A stretch of 5,854 bases of DNA from Kordia sp964351775 (GCA_964351775.1 CAYGPQ010000157.1:1-5854), one strand, 5' to 3'. Positions 1 through 5,854 are shown, counted from the stretch's first letter. A program made the numbers and translations. Notes: a model not told the origin generated them from the letters alone.

Positions 1-7
1 TGCCATA

Positions 8-31
8 ACTCAATATACGAATTTATTGAGT
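8..31. repeat. Short perfect inverted repeat
   Basis: ACTCAATA (8-15) and TATTGAGT (24-31) are perfect reverse complements around an 8-base spacer. No T-run follows on either strand, so it does not look like an intrinsic terminator. It could be an operator or a chance palindrome in AT-rich DNA. The gene it would serve lies outside the window. Confidence 0.3.
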
Positions 32-152
32 AATATAAAAGTTGAAATAGTATTAAAAGTAAATTTTTCATAAGTGTAAATGTTTATTGATGAATGTTAG
101 ATTTTTATTTTGTTAGTGTTTGATGATTCAAAAGTCTATATAAAATCAAAAA

Positions 153-338
153 GCACCCAAAAAAAGATACCTAACTGTAATTTTTGGTGGATGAATTGTA
201 GTTTTCGGGAACCTTTTCAAAAAACAATGCGTCTATATACATAGCAAAGAGTTTGAAACTTTAGCGAATTGGATTACCGATATTTTTTATTCAGATTCCC
301 AAATTCAATTCTTTAAAGTAAATGCCATCAAACTTTAG
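153..338 (+). pseudogene. Possible decayed gene end, family not recognised
   Basis: One + strand frame reads like protein despite an in-frame TGA at 192-194. Before the stop it gives APKKRYLTVIFGG. After it, it gives a stretch including KKQCVYIHSKEFETLANW and ending QIQFFKVNAIKL before TAG at 336-338. The frame is closed again by TAA at 141-143, and no convincing start codon opens it. The mix of aromatic, charged and hydrophobic residues is more protein-like than the surrounding AT-rich spacer. I infer the C-terminal remnant of a gene inactivated by point mutation and truncation. I do not recognise the family. Chance open frame remains a real alternative. Confidence 0.3.
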
Positions 339-364
339 TTAGTTTAATTGTGTTAGGTTAGATA

Positions 365-421
365 TTTCATACACTACAAAGGTTTATTTACCATGAACTT
401 TTTTATAGTAGTTGTATGAAA
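365..421 (+). other. Long bulged hairpin in intergenic DNA
   Basis: TTTCATACACTAC (365-377) pairs with GTAGTTGTATGAAA (408-421) along 13 base pairs with one bulged base, leaving a loop of about 30 bases. The loop and right arm contain a tiny ORF (393-419, MNFFIVVV) preceded by AAAGG at 378-382. The hairpin ends only six bases before the terminator stem at 428, so the two could be the 3' end of one transcript. Whether it is a transcribed RNA structure is inference. Confidence 0.35.
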
Positions 422-427
422 CTATAA

Positions 428-455
428 AAGCGGACTTTTTAGGTTCGCTTTTTTT
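428..455 (+). terminator. Rho-independent terminator
   Basis: AAGCGGAC (428-435) pairs with GGTTCGCTT at its last eight bases (443-450), giving an 8-bp stem with one G-U pair and a 7-base loop. An uninterrupted T-run continues to 455. This is the classical form of an intrinsic terminator reading rightward. It would end a transcript entering from the left of the window, or a short RNA from 1-427, and isolate the following glycosidase gene from upstream transcription. Confidence 0.75.
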
Positions 456-570
456 AGTAAAACCTAAGACGGTAATTTATTTGTATGTAGAAAGACGTTA
501 AGAATAGCGCAAACCAATTCCTTTTTTCATATTTTTAAGGCGATTTTCTTCATTATAAACGAACAATTGT

Positions 571-1950
571 ATGATCCATAAAATAAAGATAAAGACGTCA
601 ACATTAAAGCGTTTCTGTTGGTTTTATAGCAGTACACTCTTTGTGGTATTGACACTCATATTTTTGTTAATCCTACATAGAAACGACTATGCCTTAGCAG
701 ATTCATTTACGTTTTTCAGAGACATTGTAGACAATATAGTGACGAGTCCATTTTTTTATATTATCTCTATAATTCCGTATCTCCTTTTCTTATTGATAAA
801 AAGTTTGGTGCGCAACTATAAACAATACAAACTAAAAGGTTTATTAAAAGGTGTTTTCTTTAAAGTGGTGGTTCCTATGGCAGTTTTATTCATAGGAAAC
901 CAAGCTTTGCAAAGCTATCGATTATCCGAAGTCGTAAACTATTCGTGGGATGCGAACATAGAAAACAATTTTGCCAAAATAAACGATTACTATACGCTCG
1001 ATCAGAAACAGCGCGGCATTCATGTATTCAATATCGGTGGAAATTTAGAAGACATTGAACTCCTCAAAACGAACAATTTTGAATGGATTACCATTACGCC
1101 ATTTATCGATCAAGATGAATACAACCAACCAATATTGCGATTAATTTCGGATGAAAATTATACGAGAAGACTAGACTATTACAAAAAAATAAAAGCAGCC
1201 TGCGATAATTATGGGATAAAAATAATGCTCAAACCTCATATATGGCTCTCTGAAATGGGAAATGGCGAATGGCGATCTGATATTGAAATGGAATCTGAAA
1301 ACGACTGGAATTTGTGGTTTAAAAATTACAGTCAAATCATTTTGAAATATGCCGAACTCGCACAAGAATTACAACTAGAACAATTTTGTATTGGAACAGA
1401 ATTAGAAACAACGGTTTATAAAAAACCCGAAAAATGGAACGTTTTAATTCAACAGATCAAAAAAATCTATACAGGAAAACTAACGTATGCCGCCAATTGG
1501 TATAACGAATATGAAGCAGTTCCTTTTTGGGATCAACTCGATTATATCGGGATTCAGGCGTACTTTCCGTTAAGCGCATCGGGCAATCCAACATTGGAGG
1601 AACTAGAAAATAATTGGAAAAAACACACAGAAGCCATCGCATTGGTGAGTAAAAAATATGACAAACCCATACTTTTTACGGAATTGGGATATAAATCCAT
1701 TGAAGGAACTTCTGAAAAACCGTGGGAATGGAATAGTGTAAAAGGTGTCTATTCCAAAATTTCCAAACAAGAACAATTACTCTGCTATCAAGCTTTTTTT
1801 AATACCATTTGGAACGAACCTTGGTTTCATGGCATTCATATTTGGGAATGGCAAGGTCGTGGCATCTCAGATGGCGCCAATACGAATTTTACGATTGAAG
1901 GTAAGCCAGCATTAAATCTTATTGCGAAATATTTTAAAATTGAGAAGTAA
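571..1950 (+). CDS. Membrane-anchored GH113-like glycoside hydrolase
   Basis: The 459-residue protein has three predicted membrane segments (about 16-36, 60-79 and 94-111) followed by a TIM-barrel domain (about 150-455). Basic residues flank the segments on the N-terminal and second-loop sides (KIKIK; KSLVRNYKQYKLKG), so the positive-inside rule puts the catalytic domain in the periplasm. The barrel carries the two clan GH-A glutamates at the expected strand ends: E277 in GTELE as likely acid/base and E371 in FTELGY as likely nucleophile. KPHIW (221-225) and the aromatic-rich IWEW near the C-terminus fit a sugar-binding cleft. The closest family I recognise is GH113, whose characterised members are beta-mannanases. 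The substrate here is not proven and could be another beta-linked glycan. The start at 571 is chosen because it is the only Met before TM1; no clear ribosome binding site precedes it. It appears monocistronic: a terminator lies upstream and a long palindrome downstream. Confidence 0.82.
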   Translation: MIHKIKIKTSTLKRFCWFYSSTLFVVLTLIFLLILHRNDYALADSFTFFRDIVDNIVTSPFFYIISIIPYLLFLLIKSLVRNYKQYKLKGLLKGVFFKVVVPMAVLFIGNQALQSYRLSEVVNYSWDANIENNFAKINDYYTLDQKQRGIHVFNIGGNLEDIELLKTNNFEWITITPFIDQDEYNQPILRLISDENYTRRLDYYKKIKAACDNYGIKIMLKPHIWLSEMGNGEWRSDIEMESENDWNLWFKNYSQIILKYAELAQELQLEQFCIGTELETTVYKKPEKWNVLIQQIKKIYTGKLTYAANWYNEYEAVPFWDQLDYIGIQAYFPLSASGNPTLEELENNWKKHTEAIALVSKKYDKPILFTELGYKSIEGTSEKPWEWNSVKGVYSKISKQEQLLCYQAFFNTIWNEPWFHGIHIWEWQGRGISDGANTNFTIEGKPALNLIAKYFKIEK

Positions 1951-1958
1951 GTGTATTT

Positions 1959-2130
1959 AACGTGAGTTCGAGATAAGCTTTTAGTGATTTAAAAAACTAT
2001 TCTCGATACATTTTTTTATCAAAAAATACTCGAATTGACGTTTTTTGAATTAGAATTACGTCAAATCGAGTGAAATTCTGGAAGAATTTTGTATCGAGAT
2101 TAAGCAATTCTCTTATATCGAACTCACGTT
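1959..2130. repeat. Nested palindromic intergenic repeat, copy 1
   Basis: Three concentric inverted pairs are visible. The outer arms are 1959-1977 (AACGTGAGTTCGAGATAAG) and 2112-2130, matching at 18 of 19 bases. The middle arms are TCTCGATACA (2001-2010) and TGTATCGAGA (2090-2099), perfect over 10. The inner arms are ACTCGAATTGACGT (2028-2041) and ACGTCAAATCGAGT (2058-2071), 13 of 14, with a 16-base loop. The RNA could fold into a hairpin of about 170 bases just after the glycosidase stop codon. It may limit read-through into ygiQ or protect the 3' end. It shares its module with the element at 5036-5153, so it belongs to a repeat family and is not a one-off terminator. Repeats with TCGAG-type cores are common between flavobacterial genes. 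Confidence 0.85.
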
Positions 2131-2148
2131 ATTTATGTTTTTTTGTAG

Positions 2149-2229
2149 GTGATTACGGGAAACTTTATAATTAACGGTCAAATAGTATCTGAAAGTTCAA
2201 CAGTTGGTTTTATTACAAACGCTAACTAA
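2149..2229 (+). other. Short protein-like open frame, possible gene fragment
   Basis: Between the palindrome and the ygiQ promoter, a + strand frame opens right after TAG at 2146-2148. It encodes 26 residues (first part VITGNFIINGQIVSESS, ending GFITNAN) and stops at 2227-2229. The only start is GTG at 2149, with no ribosome binding site. The composition looks protein-like, but the frame is too short to assign. It may be a gene remnant or chance. Apart from this and the promoter, I see nothing in 2131-2268. Confidence 0.2.
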
Positions 2230-2264
2230 ATTAGGCAACAATTTTACGCAGCTAGACTTTAGTA

Positions 2265-2295
2265 TTGAGTGGTAAAACAAATTAACTTATCTTTG
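2265..2295 (+). promoter_or_regulatory. Bacteroidota-type promoter for the ygiQ-family gene
   Basis: TTG at 2265-2267 and TATCTTTG at 2288-2295 are separated by 20 bases. This matches the Bacteroidota housekeeping promoter (-33 TTG, -7 TAnnTTTG) exactly in both boxes and in spacing. The transcription start would fall at about 2299-2302, directly at the ATG at 2302. This decides the start codon of the next gene: the GTG at 2269 lies inside the promoter and upstream of the predicted transcript start. Confidence 0.75.
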
Positions 2296-2301
2296 CACAC
2301 T

Positions 2302-4257
2302 ATGCAAACAAACAAACTTTCAGATTGGTTACCAACAACGAACAAAGAAGTAAAAATCAGGGGTTGGTCGGAATTAGATGTGATTCTATTTAGCGGAGAC
2401 GCGTATGTAGATCATCCATCATTTGGACCCGCAGTAATTGGTCGTATCTTGGAAAGTTATGGACTCAAAGTAGCCATTGTTCCACAACCATGTGTGACCG
2501 ATGATTTGCAGGATTTTACAAAATTAGGAACACCAAAATTATTTTTTGGAGTTACGGGTGGTTGTATGGATCCGATGGTGAGTAATTATACGGCGAGTAA
2601 AAAACGTAGAGACAAAGATGCCTATACACCAAATGGTGACAAAGGATTTAGACCCGATTACGCCACTTCTGTGTATTCAACAATTTTAAAAGATAAATTT
2701 CCAGAAGTTCCTATTTTAATTGGCGGAATTGAAGCTTCACTGCGTCGTGTAACGCACTACGATTATTGGAGTGACAAACTTATGCCAACCATTTTAGAAA
2801 CCTCAAAAGCAGATATGTTGGTCTATGGTATGGGCGAACAACCTTTGCGAGAAGTTGTAAAGCTATTGCAAAAAGGAGTGCCTTTTTCAAGTTTAAGAAC
2901 CATACAACAAACCGCTTTTTTAGTACATAAAGATGAAGCCATTCCTAAAAATAAAAATTGGGATGATGTCGAAATTCAATCACATGAAGTTTGTTTAAAG
3001 GATAAAAAGAAGTTTGCTTCTAACTTTAAAATCATAGAGCAAGAATCCAATAAGCTTAAAGCGAGACGAATTTTTCAAGGCGTAAACAATAAAACATTGG
3101 TGATCAATCCACCATATCCTACCATGACAGAAGCGGAAATTGATGCCTCTTTTGATCTGCCGTACACACGTTTACCACATCCAAAATATAACAAACGTGG
3201 ACCAATTCCTGCGTTTGAAATGATTAAGACTTCTATTAACATTCACCGTGGTTGTTTTGGAGGTTGTAGTTTCTGTACGATTTCTGCACATCAAGGAAAA
3301 TTTATAGCCAGTCGTAGTGAAGCATCTATATTACGGGAAGTAGATAAAGTGGCCAACATGCCCGATTTTAAAGGCTATTTGTCAGACATTGGCGGGCCAT
3401 CTGCGAATATGTATAAAATGAAAGGGAAAGTACAATCTATATGCGACAAATGTGTAGCGCCTTCCTGTATTTCGCCTGTAATTTGCAGTAATTTAGATAC
3501 ATCTCATAAACCGCTTACCAAATTATATCAAGCAGTAGACAGTCATCCTAAAATAAAAAAATCATTCATTGGAAGTGGAATTCGTCACGATATGTTGGTG
3601 CCTGAATTCAATAAAAATGCAGATCCACAAGAATTAGATGATTACACAGAAGAAGTGATGACAAAACATACTTCTGGACGTTTAAAAGTGGCTCCAGAAC
3701 ATACCTCTGATCCTGTGTTAAAGTTGATGCGTAAACCTTCATTTGAATACTTTCATAAATTTAAAGAGCGTTTTGATAAAATCAATATCAAGAAGAAACT
3801 AAAACTTCAATTGATTCCTTATTTTATTTCAAATCATCCTGCGTGTGAAGTAGAAGATATGGCAAATTTGGCTGCTGAAACGAAGGATATGGGCTTTCAA
3901 TTAGAGCAAGTACAGGGCTTTACTCCAACACCCATGACGGTTGCAACGGTTATTTATTACAGTGGTTACCATCCATATACCTTAAAACCAACGAAAACGC
4001 CAAAATCTAGAAAAGAAAAAGAGGAGCAGCATCGTTTTTTCTTTTGGTATAAAAAGGAAAACAAAGGTTGGATTCGAAAAACCTTGAACAAACTAGGTAG
4101 AAAAGATTTGGTAGAAGCCTTAGTGCCCGAAGAAGAAACAAATACTACTTGGAGAAGCATTAAGCCTAAAGCTGTGAAACATACGTTTGATGATGCGATT
4201 CCTTCTAGTCATTCAAGAAAAAAATCTAAAAGTAAACCTAGAAAGAAGCGACGTTAA
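2302..4257 (+). CDS. ygiQ: YgiQ family radical SAM protein (UPF0313)
   Basis: Residue numbers count from ATG 2302 (651 residues; E. coli YgiQ is about 740). The N-terminal YgiQ domain includes the hallmark GDAYVDHPSFG and IGGIEASLRR. The radical SAM core has CFGGCSFC, with C318, C322 and C325 as the expected ligands of the SAM-binding [4Fe-4S] cluster. A second cysteine group (C381, C384, C389, C395, within CDKCVAPSC and onward) may bind another metal or cluster. A C-terminal DUF3362-like region and a very basic tail (RKKSKSKPRKKRR) follow; the tail could contact nucleic acid. The family is widespread but its reaction is unknown, so no substrate is assigned. An in-frame GTG at 2269 would add 11 residues, but it directly follows a stop codon and overlaps the promoter. 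MQTNKLSDWLP fits the usual beginning of family members. The RNA pseudouridine synthase gene follows after 62 bases and is probably in the same operon. Confidence 0.95.
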   Translation: MQTNKLSDWLPTTNKEVKIRGWSELDVILFSGDAYVDHPSFGPAVIGRILESYGLKVAIVPQPCVTDDLQDFTKLGTPKLFFGVTGGCMDPMVSNYTASKKRRDKDAYTPNGDKGFRPDYATSVYSTILKDKFPEVPILIGGIEASLRRVTHYDYWSDKLMPTILETSKADMLVYGMGEQPLREVVKLLQKGVPFSSLRTIQQTAFLVHKDEAIPKNKNWDDVEIQSHEVCLKDKKKFASNFKIIEQESNKLKARRIFQGVNNKTLVINPPYPTMTEAEIDASFDLPYTRLPHPKYNKRGPIPAFEMIKTSINIHRGCFGGCSFCTISAHQGKFIASRSEASILREVDKVANMPDFKGYLSDIGGPSANMYKMKGKVQSICDKCVAPSCISPVICSNLDTSHKPLTKLYQAVDSHPKIKKSFIGSGIRHDMLVPEFNKNADPQELDDYTEEVMTKHTSGRLKVAPEHTSDPVLKLMRKPSFEYFHKFKERFDKINIKKKLKLQLIPYFISNHPACEVEDMANLAAETKDMGFQLEQVQGFTPTPMTVATVIYYSGYHPYTLKPTKTPKSRKEKEEQHRFFFWYKKENKGWIRKTLNKLGRKDLVEALVPEEETNTTWRSIKPKAVKHTFDDAIPSSHSRKKSKSKPRKKRR

Positions 4258-4319
4258 CTAATTGGCTAGCTTTTGTTTGGGATCACTACTATTTTGAAAT
4301 TTGATAAAGAAAACTTTGA

Positions 4320-4979
4320 ATGCCAAATCTTGAAATACTACATGAAAACAACGATTATATAGTTGTAAACAAAGCTGCAGGACTCATCACTGAGAAGAGT
4401 GATTACGAAGCTCTTACTGTGGAGACACAAGTTTTGAAGCACCTTTTAAAAAGTAAACCGAAGCCTTATGTAGGAATCATTCATCGATTAGATCGTGTTA
4501 CCAGTGGCGTATTAATTTTGGCAAAGAAAAAAAGTGTTTTGGTGGAATTTAATCACTTATTCAGTAGTCGTAAAATTCAAAAAACGTATTTGGCAATTGT
4601 CAAAAACAAGCCTGCAAAGAACAAAGGAAACTTAGTCAACTTTCTCCTAAAAAACACCAAAGAAAAAAGAGCAGACATTGTTCCATCAAAATCAAAAGAC
4701 ACGCTCAACTGCATGCTTTCCTATGAAGTAATTGGCAAAAATGAGTTTGGCTATCTTTTAGAAGTGAAGCCAAAAACGGGCAGATTTCATCAAATAAGAG
4801 CGCAATTAGCAAACATTGGGCTTCCTATCATTGGCGATGACAAATATGGATCAGATCAAAAATATGTACCGCTATCCATTTGTCTTCACGCCTGGAAATT
4901 AACCTTTGAAGTGCCTGGCTCAAAAGAATCAAAAACCTTTGAAGCATCGTTGCCTAGGCATGATTTTTGGAGATTTTAA
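4320..4979 (+). CDS. RluA-family RNA pseudouridine synthase
   Basis: This 219-residue cytoplasmic enzyme should convert specific uridines in rRNA or tRNA to pseudouridine. HRLDRVTSG (55-63) is the RluA-family motif II, with D58 as the catalytic aspartate. The N-terminal NDYIVVNKAAGL (11-22) is the usual motif I. KTGRFHQIRAQLA (152-164), then GDDKYG (172-177), is the conserved C-terminal motif. There is no N-terminal S4 RNA-binding domain, which places it among the short, single-domain members. The target uridine cannot be read from the sequence, so no RluA/C/D symbol is given. The ATG at 4320 is the first start in a frame that begins directly with family sequence. It follows the ygiQ-family gene by 62 bases with no terminator seen between them, so shared transcription is likely. 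The gene is complete. Confidence 0.93.
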   Translation: MPNLEILHENNDYIVVNKAAGLITEKSDYEALTVETQVLKHLLKSKPKPYVGIIHRLDRVTSGVLILAKKKSVLVEFNHLFSSRKIQKTYLAIVKNKPAKNKGNLVNFLLKNTKEKRADIVPSKSKDTLNCMLSYEVIGKNEFGYLLEVKPKTGRFHQIRAQLANIGLPIIGDDKYGSDQKYVPLSICLHAWKLTFEVPGSKESKTFEASLPRHDFWRF

Positions 4980-5035
4980 TTCATTTAGATTTATCAACTG
5001 TTTTAATAAACCCGTGGTGCATTTTGATAAAATTT

Positions 5036-5153
5036 GTCAATTCGAGTGGATTTTACGATTGAAAATGAGTGAAATTTGTATCGAGAATAGAATTTTTTAC
5101 ACCAAATAGGTTCTCGATACGATTTTTCGTACCTCAAAATCACTCGAACTGAC
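5036..5153. repeat. Palindromic intergenic repeat, copy 2 (inside-out arrangement)
   Basis: The outer arms are GTCAATTCGAGTG (5036-5048) and CACTCGAACTGAC (5141-5153), 12 of 13 complementary. The inner arms are TGTATCGAGAA (5077-5087) and TTCTCGATACG (5111-5121), 10 of 11. These are the same two cores as in 1959-2130, but here the TCGAGTG core is outermost and the TATCGAGA core innermost, the reverse of copy 1. The copy 1-specific outer arm (GTGAGTTCGA) is absent. It lies 57 bases after the rluA-family stop codon and could act as the 3' hairpin of the ygiQ-rluA transcript. No T-run terminator is seen here. Confidence 0.82.
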
Positions 5154-5165
5154 GCTTTACTATAC

Positions 5166-5265
5166 TTTTGAATTCAAAAAGCACAATGGGTTTCATAAGT
5201 ATTATTCTATATTCACATCAGCTTATCAACGAAAATTAGTATTTTGCTGTAAGCTGAAAATAAAA
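5166..5265 (-). pseudogene. Decayed relic of a DUF481-like outer-membrane protein gene
   Basis: This stretch matches the neighbouring intact gene in the same orientation. Bases 5205-5238 agree with 5551-5584 at 29 of 34 positions, and all five differences are transitions. Read on the minus strand, the relic gives NTNFR**ADVNIE where the intact gene gives SNNFRWQADVNVE: two adjacent codons, Trp TGG and Gln CAA, have become TGA and TAA. Similarity resumes at TTTTTGAATT (FLN) after an extra nine bases and a further stop, and fades beyond about 5265. It is a non-functional fragment left by duplication, or by recombination with a paralogue. Confidence 0.7.
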
Positions 5266-5268
5266 TCT

Positions 5269-5379
5269 ATGTCAGCTCAAGAATTAAATAAAAGAATGGA
5301 TACATCAGTGGAAGATTCCAACAATGGAAAGTTAACTGAAGCAACAGATTTATTAACTGAAATTGAAGAATGGAGTTAA
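5269..5379 (+). CDS. Small orphan antitoxin-like ORF, probably a fragment
   Basis: The 36-residue ORF begins MSAQELNKRMDTSVEDSN and ends EATDLLTEIEEWS. The pattern (amphipathic helix, acidic stretch, NGKLTEA turn, then a helix ending EIEEW) resembles the C-terminal toxin-binding part of small addiction-module antitoxins of RelE/ParE-type systems, where an 'EDIxxGRxxxxxEVxxEIxxW' tail is common. Such antitoxins are usually 70-90 residues, so this would lack the DNA-binding half. No toxin gene follows: the next gene is convergent and unrelated. The frame is open upstream of the ATG into the DUF481 relic, as expected if recombination joined unrelated remnants. No ribosome binding site or promoter is evident. 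It may be untranslated. The family call rests on pattern recognition only. Confidence 0.45.
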   Translation: MSAQELNKRMDTSVEDSNNGKLTEATDLLTEIEEWS

Positions 5380-5424
5380 AAATATCTTTCCTTTAGCATA
5401 TAAATTGACTACGTCAACCCAAAA

Positions 5425-5854
5425 TCAATAACTCTTCAACGTAAACCCAAACGTCAAAAACTGATCTTGTTCTTCTTGACCAGCAATGACGATACTTTCA
5501 AACGTACGACGGTAGTTTATTTTAAAATTCAAAAACTTCCATATTGGAAGTTCTACATTTACATCGGCTTGCCAACGAAAATTATTACTTTGCTCCAAGG
5601 AAGGCTGAAAATAGCTTTCATGACTCAGAATGAGTTTCTTCTTAAACAGATGATATTTCCCATTGATCCAAACCGTTGCGCGCAAGGTATTAATCGTTTC
5701 ACTTCCGTTAAACTCGGAACGGTTAAAATTGGTTTCGGAAAAGTTGGTATATTCATATTCGCTCGTCAGGGAAAGTTTGAGCCAATTATCGTTTTTGTTC
5801 AGCACCTGATAGGTAACTCCTGCGCCTGCTAAATAGCGCACATCAATTTTTCTG
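5425..5854 (-). CDS. DUF481-like outer-membrane beta-barrel protein, 5' end outside window
   Basis: The frame is open to the right edge of the window (RKID precedes VRYLAGAGVTYQ), so only the last 142 residues are present and the GTG at 5841 is internal. The segment shows repeated alternating hydrophobic/polar strands with aromatic girdle residues (LKLSLTSEYEYTNF, LRATVWINGKYHLF, LTFGFTLKSY). It ends in an aromatic residue, as outer-membrane barrels usually do. RYLAGAGVTYQ and the closing DQFLTFG strand fit DUF481 (YdiY-like) proteins, which have no firmly known function. The signal peptide would be in the missing part. The gene faces the + strand genes. A damaged second copy of part of it lies just beyond its 3' end. 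No good terminator is seen between 5380 and 5424. Confidence 0.72.
   Translation of the reverse strand, partial: RKIDVRYLAGAGVTYQVLNKNDNWLKLSLTSEYEYTNFSETNFNRSEFNGSETINTLRATVWINGKYHLFKKKLILSHESYFQPSLEQSNNFRWQADVNVELPIWKFLNFKINYRRTFESIVIAGQEEQDQFLTFGFTLKSY

Noticed and set aside
439..467. TTAGGTT/AACCTAA pairing as an antiterminator of the 428-455 terminator
   Set aside because: The right arm (461-467) is transcribed after the T-run, too late to prevent termination. A 7-bp match is easily fortuitous.
1171..1642. Two minus-strand ORFs of 61-64 codons inside the glycosidase gene
   Set aside because: They lie opposite the conserved catalytic barrel and have no start context or family features.
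1959..2130. CRISPR array or insertion-sequence end
   Set aside because: There are no regularly spaced direct repeats, no transposase reading frame and no target-site duplication. The structure is an inverted, nested repeat only.
2269..2301. GTG start for the ygiQ-family gene at 2269
   Set aside because: It directly follows an in-frame TGA (2266-2268), lies inside the predicted promoter and has no ribosome binding site. The ATG at 2302 fits the family N-terminus.
3966..4160. Minus-strand 64-codon ORF inside the ygiQ-family gene
   Set aside because: Its Phe/Ser/Leu-rich sequence is simply the complement of the lysine-rich C-terminal coding region.
4906..5109. 67-codon + strand ORF overlapping the end of the pseudouridine synthase gene
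   Set aside because: It is an out-of-frame shadow of a conserved coding region that runs on through the palindromic repeat, with no protein features.
5404..5416. TTGACTACGTCAA as a terminator for the minus-strand gene
   Set aside because: It is only a 5-bp stem with a 3-base loop and no T-run on the minus strand.
5467..5832. 121-codon + strand ORF opposite the outer-membrane protein gene
   Set aside because: The minus strand shows beta-barrel strand periodicity and has a related pseudogene with the same reading. The + strand frame has no recognisable features and is an antisense shadow.

Overview
The window looks like chromosome from a low-GC member of the Bacteroidota, most likely the Flavobacteriia. 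The reasons are the strong A+T bias, the absence of clear Shine-Dalgarno sites, a good match to the Bacteroidota sigma-A promoter (TTG, 20 bases, TAnnTTTG) before the ygiQ-family gene, and protein types common in this class. The genus cannot be fixed from the sequence alone.

Layout. Bases 1-570 hold no intact gene. They contain a short inverted repeat, a possible broken gene end (153-338), a bulged hairpin and a good intrinsic terminator (428-455). Next, on the + strand, is a membrane-anchored glycoside hydrolase resembling family GH113 (571-1950). A nested palindromic repeat (1959-2130) separates it from a YgiQ-family radical SAM protein (2302-4257), which is followed 62 bases later by a small RluA-type pseudouridine synthase (4320-4979). 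These two are probably co-transcribed. A second palindrome built from the same module as the first, but turned inside out, lies at 5036-5153.

The right end is a patch of decayed and accessory DNA. It has a degenerate minus-strand relic (about 5166-5265) of the same gene that lies intact next to it, and a 36-codon + strand ORF (5269-5379) resembling the toxin-binding tail of an addiction-module antitoxin, with no toxin beside it. It ends with the 3' part of a minus-strand DUF481-like outer-membrane beta-barrel gene that runs off the window (5425-5854).

The genes do not form one pathway: there is an envelope-associated glycan hydrolase, an RNA-modifying enzyme, a conserved radical SAM protein of unknown role and an outer-membrane protein. 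I found no convincing new biological system. The points most worth a second look are the near-leaderless promoter arrangement of the ygiQ-family gene, the modular palindromes, and the pseudogene and antitoxin mosaic at 5160-5380.
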